From the NCBI GenBank assembly GCA_003523185.1, contig DPGN01000039.1:7755-32215 (forward strand): 24,461 nucleotides of DNA. The letters are read 5' to 3'. Each line of letters begins with the position of its first letter. The stretch's first letter is position 1. The position numbers and the translations under genes were made by a program. Source of the stretch: Halieaceae bacterium (GTDB taxonomy: Bacteria > Pseudomonadota > Gammaproteobacteria > Pseudomonadales > Halieaceae). Of the stretch, positions 1 through 7,357 are shown piece by piece. The notes under the pieces are model-generated. The model was not told the DNA's origin. It searched no databases and saw only the letters and a program-made list of their open reading frames with translations.

Positions 1-261
1 CTGCCGCTTATTACAGTGAACTGCGCAATCTTGGGTGCGTCACTCCTGATGGTTGAGCGAAGCCTCGATTTTGGCGAGAGCGCCGTGTTCGGATTCGGTG
101 CAGGCGTTGGCTGGGCACTGGCAATTGTTGCGCTTGCAGGCATCCGTGAGAAGTTGAAGTACAGCGACATTCCCGATGGGTTGCAGGGGCTTGGCATAAC
201 CTTTATCACTGTAGGCCTGATGTCGCTCGGCTTCATGTCCTTCGGTGGTATCGATATTTAA
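1..261 (+). CDS. nqrE: Na+-translocating NADH:quinone reductase subunit E, 3' part
   Basis: Integral membrane subunit of the Na+-NQR complex, which couples NADH oxidation and quinone reduction to sodium export across the inner membrane. The reading frame is open from base 1 and enters with the motif LPLITVNCAILG, which is characteristic of the C-terminal half of NqrE. NqrD and NqrE together hold an iron centre in the membrane, and the Cys in this motif is the conserved one expected to take part. The remaining 86 residues hold about two membrane segments and end in a short tail (GGIDI). The 5' end lies outside the window. nqrF follows after 28 bases, as in other nqrABCDEF operons. Identification is by motif and by position. 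Confidence 0.93.
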   Translation: MPLITVNCAILGASLLMVERSLDFGESAVFGFGAGVGWALAIVALAGIREKLKYSDIPDGLQGLGITFITVGLMSLGFMSFGGIDI

Positions 262-289
262 TTGGCTACATAAGCTCTAGGAGAGATCT

Positions 290-1513
290 GTGTATACAAC
301 TATTTTCTTTGGCGTGGCGATGTTTACTGCCGTGGTTGTTGCCTTGGTAATGGTGATTCTGGCGGCGCGTAGCAAGCTCGTTGCGAGCGGTAATATCAAC
401 ATCGAAATTAATGGCGAAAAGACTATTCAGGTGCCTGCTGGCGGCAAGCTGTTGCAGACATTGGCTGACGCTGATCTGTTTCTAGCCAGTGCCTGTGGCG
501 GCGGCGGTACTTGCGCACAGTGCAAGTGTGTGGTCTCGGAAGGCGGCGGCTCTCTACTGCCGACAGAGGAAAGCCACTTCACACGTCGTGAGGCGAACGA
601 AGGCTGGAGATTGTCCTGCCAGACCCCTGTTAAGCAGGATCTCAAGATTGAGATTCCGGAAGAGGTGTTTGGTGTTAAACAATGGGAGTGCACCGTAGAG
701 TCCAACGACAACGTCGCCACGTTCATCAAAGAGTTGGTCCTGAAGCTACCGGAAGGTGAGACTTGTGACTTCCGCGCTGGTGGCTACGTACAGCTGGAGT
801 GCCCGCCGCACGCGGTGAAGTTCTCAGACTTCGATATCGGCGAAGAATACCGAGGCGACTGGGAGCATTTTGGCTTCTTCAAGCTCGAATCGTCTTGCCC
901 GGACACAACGATCCGAGCCTATTCAATGGCAAACTACCCAGAAGAGAAGGGTGTCGTTAAGTTCAATATTCGTGTGGCGACGCCGCCGCCTCGTACCGAA
1001 GGACTACCCCCCGGCATCATGTCGAGCTGGGTATTCAATCTGAAGCCCGGCGATAAGGTTAACGTTTACGGTCCTTTCGGTGAGTTTTTCGCGAAGGAAA
1101 CCGACGCAGAGATGGTGTTTATCGGTGGTGGTGCGGGAATGGCGCCAATGCGCTCGCATCTTTTCGATCAACTGCGTCGAATCAAGACAAACCGCAAAAT
1201 CAGCTTTTGGTATGGCGCGCGTTCGCTACGCGAGATGTTTTATGTCGAGGACTACGACACACTCGCCGCTGAAAATGACAACTTTGACTGGCATGTGGCG
1301 TTGTCTGACCCTCAGCCTGAAGATGACTGGGACGGCCTCACAGGATTTATCCACAATGTGCTGTTTGAGCAATACCTGAAGGACCACCCGGCACCCGAGG
1401 ATTGCGAATACTACATGTGTGGACCACCCATGATGAACAAGGCGTGTATTGATATGCTTTTGGATCTGGGTGTAGAGCGCGAGAATATTTTCCTCGATGA
1501 TTTTGGCGGTTAA
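290..1513 (+). CDS. nqrF: Na+-translocating NADH:quinone reductase subunit F
   Basis: NADH-oxidising entry subunit of Na+-NQR. The 407 residues match the usual family length. The layout is an N-terminal membrane anchor (about residues 4-26), a plant-type [2Fe-2S] ferredoxin domain with cysteines at 69, 75, 78 and 110, then a ferredoxin-NADP reductase-like module with the FAD motif RAYSMANYP and the NADH-binding motif GGGAGMAPMRSHL. The conserved C-terminal LDDFGG is present. The GTG start is chosen because AGGAGAG stands 4-10 bases upstream and because it gives a complete membrane anchor. The gene overlaps apbE by 17 bases. All expected cofactor residues are visible, so it should be functional. 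Confidence 0.97.
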   Translation: MYTTIFFGVAMFTAVVVALVMVILAARSKLVASGNINIEINGEKTIQVPAGGKLLQTLADADLFLASACGGGGTCAQCKCVVSEGGGSLLPTEESHFTRREANEGWRLSCQTPVKQDLKIEIPEEVFGVKQWECTVESNDNVATFIKELVLKLPEGETCDFRAGGYVQLECPPHAVKFSDFDIGEEYRGDWEHFGFFKLESSCPDTTIRAYSMANYPEEKGVVKFNIRVATPPPRTEGLPPGIMSSWVFNLKPGDKVNVYGPFGEFFAKETDAEMVFIGGGAGMAPMRSHLFDQLRRIKTNRKISFWYGARSLREMFYVEDYDTLAAENDNFDWHVALSDPQPEDDWDGLTGFIHNVLFEQYLKDHPAPEDCEYYMCGPPMMNKACIDMLLDLGVERENIFLDDFGG

Positions 1514-2564
1514 TCACTTGTCGCCACTGCTTCGGAGGCCAGCCATCGTGCTGGCCTTTTTACTATGGCTGAGCGGCTGTCAAAGGGCGCCTGAGGGCGT
1601 ACAGCTCTCTGGGCCCATATTCGGGACCCAGTGGAGCCTGATCTACCATGGTGCAGATGAGTCGGTCACGGAAGAAAAGGTCAAGGAGGCGCTTTTTGAG
1701 GCCTTCTCGGTGGTTGATGACAGTATGAATCACTATCTTCCGTCTTCGACGCTCAGCGAACTAAATCGGCTTCCGGCCATGGAGGTAATGGAGGTCGATT
1801 GGGACTTCGCATTGGTCTTCAATACGGCGCTCGATATCTACTATGCGACAGACGGTGCATACGACCCGTCGGTGTCGCCCTTGATTAATCTTTGGGGGTT
1901 TGGTCCTGAGGGCGTCACTAAGCGTCCTACCGACGAGGAGATTGCTGCTGTCGAACCCTTTGTTGGCTTAGACGAGTTCGCGTGGGATCTATCGACGCGC
2001 GGTTTTGTGAAGCGTGACACGAAGGCCACACTGGATTTCTCCTCAATTGCCAAGGGATATGCTGTTGATATTGCCGCGGACTCGCTGGATGACTTGGGGT
2101 TGGAGCACTTCATGCTGGAAGTCGGTGGAGAGATCCACGTTCGTGGTACCAGCCCTCGTGGCGATGCTTGGCGCCTAGCCGTTGAGCGTCCAACGCCCGG
2201 TAGTCGTGGACAGATTTTCACGGCAATCGAAGTAGAAGACATTGGTGTCGCCACCTCTGGTGATTACCGCAACTTTTTTGAGGATGGGGGACGCCGCTTC
2301 TCTCATTTGATCGACCCGCGAACCGGCTATCCGATAGAGCATGATCTTGTGTCCGCAACCGTGGTGCACCCGTCAACGATGATTGCGGATGCATGGGCCA
2401 CGGCCCTCATGGTTGTGGGTACCGAGGAAGCGCTGAGGTTGGCGGATGTCTACGAGCTGGCAGTCTTTCTCATTTCGCGTGAGGACGACCAGCTGGTAAG
2501 CTCATACAATGACGCTATGACTCAGTGGCTAATGGAGCCCGAAGTAGGGGGAGAGACAGAGTGA
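1497..2564 (+). CDS. apbE: FAD:protein FMN transferase, lipoprotein (ApbE)
   Basis: Flavin transferase that links FMN covalently to a threonine of target proteins. Next to nqr genes the targets are NqrB and NqrC. The 355 residues start with a lipoprotein signal peptide: a basic pair LRR, a hydrophobic run, and lipobox LSGC with Cys28 as the predicted lipidated residue, so it should act in the periplasm. Family motifs are visible in order: FGTQWSL, DDSMNHY, DGAYDPSVSPLINLWGFG, DFSSIAKGYAVD, GGEIHVRG, SGDYRNFF, LIDPRTGYP, and the metal/FAD-binding DAWATALMV near residue 298. The ATG at 1497 overlaps the end of nqrF by 17 bases. A TTG at 1518 is a possible later start that would still keep a shorter signal. 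An intrinsic-terminator sequence is embedded in codons 14-22. Confidence 0.94.
   Translation: MILAVNHLSPLLRRPAIVLAFLLWLSGCQRAPEGVQLSGPIFGTQWSLIYHGADESVTEEKVKEALFEAFSVVDDSMNHYLPSSTLSELNRLPAMEVMEVDWDFALVFNTALDIYYATDGAYDPSVSPLINLWGFGPEGVTKRPTDEEIAAVEPFVGLDEFAWDLSTRGFVKRDTKATLDFSSIAKGYAVDIAADSLDDLGLEHFMLEVGGEIHVRGTSPRGDAWRLAVERPTPGSRGQIFTAIEVEDIGVATSGDYRNFFEDGGRRFSHLIDPRTGYPIEHDLVSATVVHPSTMIADAWATALMVVGTEEALRLADVYELAVFLISREDDQLVSSYNDAMTQWLMEPEVGGETE
1536..1561 (+). terminator. Intrinsic terminator inside the apbE signal-peptide codons
   Basis: Perfect 8-base inverted repeat AGGCCAGC (1536-1543) / GCTGGCCT (1550-1557) with the 6-base loop CATCGT. It is followed at once by T residues, giving five in a row at 1557-1561. 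It lies 22 bases after the nqrF stop but within the apbE reading frame. The form is a classic Rho-independent terminator. I infer that it reduces transcription from nqr into apbE-nqrM-lolCDE. Whether ribosomes on the overlapping apbE start disrupt it cannot be seen from sequence. Confidence 0.7.
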
Positions 2565-2788
2565 TCTTCGTACTAACATTTTTAGCGTTTGCGCTCATTG
2601 TCACCGCCATGTCTGTTGGTGTCATGGCAGGTCGGGAGCCTATAAAGGGGTCCTGCGGCGGAATTGGAGCACTGGGCATAGATCAGTCCTGCGAGATTTG
2701 TGGTGGTGATCCACAGCGCTGTGAAACCGAAACACGCTCTGATAGCTCAAAACCCGGAGCTATCGAATTCGATCCAACTGAACGCTAA
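2561..2788 (+). CDS. nqrM: Na+-NQR maturation protein NqrM
   Basis: Small membrane protein (DUF539) needed to assemble Na+-NQR, thought to deliver iron for the NqrD/NqrE centre. With the GTG start at 2561 it has 75 residues: one N-terminal membrane helix (about residues 2-22), then a cysteine cluster SCGG...SCEICGG...RC typical of the family, then a polar tail. The start is chosen because AGGGGGA stands about 10 bases upstream, because the overlap with the apbE stop is the common 4-base GTGA type, and because the helix then begins at once. An in-frame ATG at 2525 would add 12 polar, arginine-rich residues encoded inside apbE and is less likely. The stop overlaps the lolC start by one base (TAATG). 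Confidence 0.92.
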   Translation: MIFVLTFLAFALIVTAMSVGVMAGREPIKGSCGGIGALGIDQSCEICGGDPQRCETETRSDSSKPGAIEFDPTER

Positions 2789-4017
2789 TGTCCTCCCGCT
2801 TGGAACTCACAATCGCGAGGCGACTGAGTTTCAGTAGAGAGCAACGTGCTTTTACCCGCGGCGTGTCGATTTTTGCCGCGCTCGGCATGGCACTAGGCGT
2901 CTCCAGTCTCATCGTTGTTCTGTCTGTAATGAACGGTCTCGCAGGTGAGCTTACTGGCCGACTCTTGAAGGCGGTTCCGCATGTTGAAGTGAGCAGTGTC
3001 TCCGCTGCCTCTAACGTCATCGAGACAACAGAGCTGAACGGGCTGACCTTCAGTCATACACCCTACATTCGTCGTCAGCTGATGCTACGCGGCGACTTCT
3101 CATCGTCTGGAGCTGAGCTGACCGGTGTCGGTGCAATGAACCCGGAGCTCTTCTCAATGACGGTTCTGGAGGGTGATCTCGGTAATGTGGCATCCGAGCG
3201 CTTTCATGTTGCGCTTGGAGAGGTACTTGCGCGTAACCTTGGCGTTGGCGTGGGCGACACCATTGACGCGGTGCTTCCGCAGGTCGCCATAACACCGCTG
3301 GGTTTATTACCGCGCTATCGGAAACTCACAGTAGGGGCTGTGGTCGCAGTTGGAGCCAGCCCCGACGCGACACTAGCACTGACTTCTCTGGAAACAGCTC
3401 GAAGGCTGACTAGAGCAGCGAGCGTAGACGGTATTCGATTGCAGCTGTCGGACCCCTATCGAGCGGGCGAACTCGCTCAACTCATTCGTTTAAAGAGTGA
3501 CGGTGCTTTAACCCCGGTAACTTGGGCCGAAACCTATCAATCGCTTTTCGCTGCCATCCGAATGGAAAAGCTCATGGTGAGTGTTCTTTTGTCAGCCCTG
3601 ATCGCGGTTGCAGCGTTCAGTGTCATTTCCTCGCTCACAATGTCGGTGGCAGAGAAGCGCTCGGATATTGCCTCCCTGCGGGTGCTGGGCTTAACACCCG
3701 CAAACATTCGGGCGGTGTTTATGCTGCATGGGCTGTATCTGGCACTACTCGGGATTGCTGTAGGTCTAGTGCTGGGGCTCGTTGCGACAACTAATCTTGA
3801 AGCATTCATGCGGGTATTAGATACGGTATTTGGGTGGACGCTGTTTGACCCTGATGTCTATTACATTGGCGGGCTGCCTACCGATCTGCAGTGGCGTGAT
3901 GTTGCCTACATCCTTATGGGTTCTTTGGTTCTTAGTCTCATTGCAGCGGTGTATCCCGCGGATCGTGCAAGTAAGATCTCACCTGTACTGGCGCTGGACG
4001 GATTGGAGGCTGCATGA
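2788..4017 (+). CDS. lolC: Lipoprotein-releasing ABC transporter permease LolC
   Basis: Permease of the LolCDE machine, which takes mature outer-membrane lipoproteins from the inner membrane and passes them to LolA. The protein has 409 residues. An N-terminal membrane helix (about residues 24-48, ending in the family motif SVMNGL) is followed by a large periplasmic domain of about 220 residues and three C-terminal helices. The cytoplasmic loop contains EKRSDIASLRVLGLT, the usual coupling region that contacts LolD. The start overlaps the nqrM stop by one base, and the end overlaps lolD by 4 bases (ATGA). It is named LolC rather than LolE by its position first in the lolC-lolD-lolE order; the two are paralogues. 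Confidence 0.92.
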   Translation: MSSRLELTIARRLSFSREQRAFTRGVSIFAALGMALGVSSLIVVLSVMNGLAGELTGRLLKAVPHVEVSSVSAASNVIETTELNGLTFSHTPYIRRQLMLRGDFSSSGAELTGVGAMNPELFSMTVLEGDLGNVASERFHVALGEVLARNLGVGVGDTIDAVLPQVAITPLGLLPRYRKLTVGAVVAVGASPDATLALTSLETARRLTRAASVDGIRLQLSDPYRAGELAQLIRLKSDGALTPVTWAETYQSLFAAIRMEKLMVSVLLSALIAVAAFSVISSLTMSVAEKRSDIASLRVLGLTPANIRAVFMLHGLYLALLGIAVGLVLGLVATTNLEAFMRVLDTVFGWTLFDPDVYYIGGLPTDLQWRDVAYILMGSLVLSLIAAVYPADRASKISPVLALDGLEAA

Positions 4018-4688
4018 GTATTTTATCGGCGGTAGGGATTTCAAAACGGTACGACTCAGCCGCTGGTAGCGTCTCTGTGCTCAATGAGCTCAATTTTGAG
4101 CTCAATGCCGGAGATCGTGTTGCAATCGTGGGCGCCTCCGGAGCAGGCAAGTCGACGCTTTTAAACGTCTTGGGTGGGTTGGATAGAGCGACATCAGGAA
4201 AAGTACTTCTGGGCGACAAGGACCTTACGAGCCTCGACGAGCGAGCTTTGTGCAACTGGAGAAACAAGAACCTAGGGTTCGTGTTTCAGTTCCACCACTT
4301 AATGCCTGAATTTTCCGCGCTAGAGGCCGTAGCGATGCCCGCTCAAATTGCCGGAAAATCTGTTAAAGATGCACTTGGTATGGCGGAGGAACTACTTGTT
4401 GAGCTTGGTCTGTCGGAGCGGCTACATCACCGACCTAGCCGTCTTTCGGGAGGGGAAAAACAACGTGTTGCCATTGGCAGGGCGCTAGTCAATCGACCAA
4501 TGTGCCTGCTAATGGACGAGCCTACGGGTAATTTAGACCCCAAGACAGCTGAGTCCGTTATGAGATTGATGAGTGATGTTGTCTTTGAGGATACCGGTTT
4601 TGTAATTGTTACCCACGATCCTGTGATCGCTGAAAGTACGGATCGGCAATATGAGCTGTCTAACGGTCAGTTAATCGAGCGTATCTGA
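4014..4688 (+). CDS. lolD: Lipoprotein-releasing ABC transporter ATPase LolD
   Basis: Cytoplasmic ATPase that powers lipoprotein release with LolC and LolE. The 224 residues hold a complete ABC domain: Walker A GASGAGKST (about residues 40-48), Q-loop with the LolD-typical FQFHHLMPEFSALE, signature LSGGEKQRVAIGRAL (from about 144), Walker B CLLMDEPTGNLD (from about 164) and the switch histidine in VTHD (about 199-202). The FHHLMPEF segment distinguishes LolD from MacB- or FtsE-type ATPases. It starts within the lolC stop (ATGA) and is followed after 3 bases by lolE, so translation is probably coupled. Confidence 0.96.
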   Translation: MSILSAVGISKRYDSAAGSVSVLNELNFELNAGDRVAIVGASGAGKSTLLNVLGGLDRATSGKVLLGDKDLTSLDERALCNWRNKNLGFVFQFHHLMPEFSALEAVAMPAQIAGKSVKDALGMAEELLVELGLSERLHHRPSRLSGGEKQRVAIGRALVNRPMCLLMDEPTGNLDPKTAESVMRLMSDVVFEDTGFVIVTHDPVIAESTDRQYELSNGQLIERI

Positions 4689-4691
4689 CTG

Positions 4692-5897
4692 ATGCGGCGA
4701 CTTCACTGGGATATCGCGCTGCGACAGGCATACGATCCCGGACAGGGCTTATCTGCGTTCTTATCGCGACTGTCCGTTTTCGGTATGGTCATTGCCATTT
4801 CACTGCTCTTGGCTGCGCTATCGGTCATGAACGGTTTTGAACGCGAGATGCGCGTTCGGATACTGAATTTAGTGCCGCACGTCACCATACGTGGTTTCGC
4901 CTCCGAGGATGATTGGGCCCAAGTACAGGCCGATTTGGCCCAATTGGAGAGCGTAACTCGGCAGAACCGTTTTACAGACATCGACGCACTATTGGTTGCT
5001 CAGGGCAATGCGCACGTCACTCGCTTGACCATTGCTGAAAATGGCGCACTGGAGCCCTACAAGGAGCATTTGCGACCGGCAGTGGATTCATTAGGTGCCC
5101 GAGAGCTTGTGATCGGCGCTCACCTGGCAGCCACACTGGGGCTCACGGTTGGGGACCGCGTATCCGCGTTGTTCTCTTCCGGTGGTTTTCAGAACACCCT
5201 TCGGCCGGGAACACTGCAGATCGTCTCTCTGCTCGCATCTGATACGGAAATAGACCATGTCTTTTCCATGACGGGCCGAGGGTCCGTTGAGATTGATGAG
5301 TCACCTCAGGGCAGTGCCCTCGCGCTGAATCTCATTGATCCTCTTGAGGCACCTCAGTTCGCGAGGTATCTGCGTCAGACACTCCCGCCCGCCTTTTGGG
5401 TGAGCGATTGGACGGCAGCGCAGGGCAATTTGTATCAGGCCATTCAGTTGTCACGACAGATCGTTGCGCTCATGTTGGCCTCTCTGTTGATCATTGCCAT
5501 GTTTAACGTAGTCACCTCACTTGTGCTCGTGGTCTCCGATCGACGTGCGCCATCGTCCATGCTCAGAGCGATAGGCTTAACCTCGACCGATATTGCTACG
5601 ATATTTGTCATTCAGGGCACGATGATCGGTGCCGGTGGAGCGGTTTTGGGTGCTGGATTGGGCTTTTTGCTGGCTCTGGGGACGCCTTCGCTTGTTCAGT
5701 TCATTGAGTTGGGGACGGGCAGTCCGTTACTGAATACTGCGGTGTATCCGCTGGCCTATGTCCCAGTCGACATTCGAATAGAAGACTTCCTACTGGTCCC
5801 GGGAGTGGCTCTGGTGCTCTCGATCGTGTCCTGTACTCTGCCGGCGTTTGCAGCAGCGAAGTTGCCAATTACCGAAGGATTGCGAGAGTCGCGCTAA
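4692..5897 (+). CDS. lolE: Lipoprotein-releasing ABC transporter permease LolE
   Basis: Second permease of LolCDE, 401 residues, a paralogue of the first permease. An N-terminal helix ends with LSVMNGFEREM, the typical start of the periplasmic domain, followed by about 220 periplasmic residues and three C-terminal helices. The coupling loop DRRAPSSMLRAIGLT corresponds to the EKRSDIASLRVLGLT loop of LolC. It sits 3 bases after lolD. Its stop overlaps by four bases the end of the convergent DUF2062 gene, so no intergenic terminator separates the two. In Pseudomonas the same convergent arrangement of lolE and a DUF2062 gene is found. Confidence 0.92.
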   Translation: MRRLHWDIALRQAYDPGQGLSAFLSRLSVFGMVIAISLLLAALSVMNGFEREMRVRILNLVPHVTIRGFASEDDWAQVQADLAQLESVTRQNRFTDIDALLVAQGNAHVTRLTIAENGALEPYKEHLRPAVDSLGARELVIGAHLAATLGLTVGDRVSALFSSGGFQNTLRPGTLQIVSLLASDTEIDHVFSMTGRGSVEIDESPQGSALALNLIDPLEAPQFARYLRQTLPPAFWVSDWTAAQGNLYQAIQLSRQIVALMLASLLIIAMFNVVTSLVLVVSDRRAPSSMLRAIGLTSTDIATIFVIQGTMIGAGGAVLGAGLGFLLALGTPSLVQFIELGTGSPLLNTAVYPLAYVPVDIRIEDFLLVPGVALVLSIVSCTLPAFAAAKLPITEGLRESR

Positions 5898-6454
5898 CGG
5901 AAATTGCTGTTTCTGTCGCTTTTTTCCCGTGCTTTTCTCTCACGACGCCGGCGTGCTCTCTCCGAGATTCGCTGTGCAATCCGCAATCGCCATAGACCGT
6001 CGGCAATGAAATAGCCGAAAAACGCGACGAGGACCCCCATAACAAAACAGCCCACTAGGAAGGAGGGCCAAATACTGAGTAGTTCTGGGCTCGTGGGATC
6101 AAGCCAGTCAACGGCGCTGGCATCAATTACAGGTGCGTTAAGCAAAGCGCTACCCAAGAGATAGGCCGCAAGGTAAATCACCGGCATCGTCAACGGATTA
6201 GTGATGAATATGAGCGAAAATGCCAGTGGCACGTTGGCGCCAACTCTGATTGCCACAAAAACCGCAACGATCATCTGCCCTGGAAGTGGCACCATGGAGC
6301 AGAAAAGGCCAATCGCGGTAGCACGAGCGATAGAGGTCCGACTGATATGCCAAAGTTCGTGTCGATCGAACAGGCCTCTAAACATACCCAACCCCTTTAC
6401 ATCTCTGAGGCTTGCTGGTGTGGGTAGAAATTTTCTGAGTGATCGCTTGGGCAT
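5894..6454 (-). CDS. DUF2062 family inner-membrane protein
   Basis: The 186-residue protein carries the DUF2062 core: the amphipathic start MFRGLFDRHELWHISR, then SIARATAIGLFCSMVPLPGQM, then FITNPLTMPVIYLAAYLLG, with two to three membrane segments and one more near residues 130-155. The tail is very basic (RARRRRERKAREK). The family has no settled biochemical role, so I assign none. The gene converges on lolE with a 4-base overlap and diverges from the next operon across a 151-base AT-rich gap. This position, between lolCDE and the comEC/exbB/exbD region, matches the gene order I know from Pseudomonas. Confidence 0.88.
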   Translation of the reverse strand: MPKRSLRKFLPTPASLRDVKGLGMFRGLFDRHELWHISRTSIARATAIGLFCSMVPLPGQMIVAVFVAIRVGANVPLAFSLIFITNPLTMPVIYLAAYLLGSALLNAPVIDASAVDWLDPTSPELLSIWPSFLVGCFVMGVLVAFFGYFIADGLWRLRIAQRISERARRRRERKAREKSDRNSNFR

Positions 6455-6605
6455 AGTTACCGCAAAATTATTTTTCTACAGAGCTTTATCCGCTTATTTC
6501 AGCTCAAAAGGCCTGCTGTGCTTCAAACTTAAAAGGACTTTTTAGAGTCTTCGATGCATACGGCAAGTATGGAGGGGATGACTTAAGTCCGCCACGCTCG
6601 AGCGA
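6455..6605. other. AT-rich divergent intergenic region
   Basis: A gap between the divergent DUF2062 gene and the 6606 ORF, clearly richer in A and T than the flanking genes. It must hold promoters for both directions, but I cannot pick convincing -35/-10 pairs. Near its right end GGAGGGG (6571-6577) directly abuts ATG ACT TAA (6578-6586), a start followed by one codon and a stop. A weak hairpin (AAGGACT...AGTCTT, about 6534-6553) is also present. Confidence 0.45.
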
Positions 6606-6944
6606 GTGAAATTTAACGATTTCGTCCAACAAAACAGGCTTTTGTTGTCTTTTTCCATAGGCTTGCTTTCGACATTAGTATTTTCAACGACCTATTTCTG
6701 GGTTTCATCGATAATAGTTAGCATCTGTGCATTGTTTTTCACCAACAACCTCACGAACTTTGTCGGACTAACACTTGGGTTGTTACTTGGCGCGTGTCAT
6801 TTCCTCAACTTCGTAGATGTCGCTCCGGTGATGCACCGCTATTACACAGGCCTCATTGACACGATTGTGGTCGATCTGGAGCGCGAGGCGATCAAGTTAG
6901 TTGATGCGATTCACAATGGGGCCGGTCAGGATTACACCACGTGA
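6606..6944 (+). pseudogene. Probable comEC-exbB deletion remnant (small membrane protein)
   Basis: The ORF has 112 residues. Residues 11-68 are strongly hydrophobic (about three membrane segments) and resemble the beginning of ComEC/Rec2 DNA-uptake proteins: an RLLLSFSIG opening, a second hydrophobic block, then LGLLLGACHF. From about residue 72 the character changes. VMHRYYTG, DTIVVDLEREAIKLVDAIH matches the cytoplasmic tail of ExbB/TolQ proteins, whose Pseudomonas form reads HRF..RRVDELVV.MEQEAIKLVEVI. In related genomes comEC and exbB lie exactly here. I infer one in-frame deletion joining the 5' end of comEC to the 3' end of exbB, with the junction near residues 66-74. The GTG start lacks a ribosome-binding site at normal distance; TTG codons at residues 13-14 are alternatives. 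The stop overlaps exbD as GTGA, as a real exbB would. It could still be translated. The ExbB part is the firmer half of the call. Confidence 0.6.
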
Positions 6945-7357
6945 AATTTAAGCGTCAGCGCCGGGATATGTTGGCGGTTAATCTCACACCGCTCATCGAT
7001 ATAGTTTTCCTGCTGCTCATTTTCTTCATGGTATCGACAAGCTTTACTGACCTCAGCGAGCTGGTGGTAAATCTGCCTGAAGCGGAAGGCGAGACAGTAG
7101 AGCCGGATAAGGGCTTGGATATCATCATCAGCGCCGATGGCTCCATGTTTTTAAACGGCACACCGTTTCCTGCAGACGCGGAAAATTTACGTGCAATTAT
7201 CATTGAAAAAACCGGTAGTAGACGCGATATACCTTTATCCATCGTCGCAGATGGTGATACGCGGCATGCTATGGTGGTAATGTCGATGGATACAGTGAGT
7301 CAATTAGGGTTCAAGCGCCTGTCAATCAGTACGCAACGACCTGCAGCCGGTGAATAG
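6941..7357 (+). CDS. exbD: ExbD/TolR family biopolymer transport protein
   Basis: Membrane-anchored ion-channel partner of ExbB in proton-driven energising complexes. The 138 residues show a short basic cytoplasmic start, one membrane helix with the motif NLTPLIDIVFLLLIFFMV including the essential Asp20, and a periplasmic domain ending in GFKRLSIST, typical of ExbD. It starts with GTG overlapping the preceding stop (GTGA) and overlaps msbA by 8 bases. This is the exbD found beside lpxK/msbA in many gammaproteobacteria, not the siderophore tonB-exbBD set. No intact exbB is present in the window, so its working partner, if any, must be encoded elsewhere. Confidence 0.93.
   Translation: MKFKRQRRDMLAVNLTPLIDIVFLLLIFFMVSTSFTDLSELVVNLPEAEGETVEPDKGLDIIISADGSMFLNGTPFPADAENLRAIIIEKTGSRRDIPLSIVADGDTRHAMVVMSMDTVSQLGFKRLSISTQRPAAGE

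Noticed and set aside
1841..2254. 137-codon minus-strand ORF inside apbE
   Set aside because: Antisense shadow of a clear ApbE coding region.
2525..2560. Upstream ATG for nqrM
   Set aside because: It adds a polar arginine-rich leader before the membrane helix; the GTG at 2561 has a good ribosome-binding site and the usual 4-base overlap.
4078..4107. Direct repeat TGAGCTCAAT with palindromic GAGCTC in lolD
   Set aside because: It encodes normal LolD residues (NELNFELN) and is explained by the repeated amino acids.
5898..5935. Bidirectional terminator between lolE and the DUF2062 gene
   Set aside because: The genes overlap, and the only hairpin (GAAA/TTTC) is too short; the T-run is far from it.
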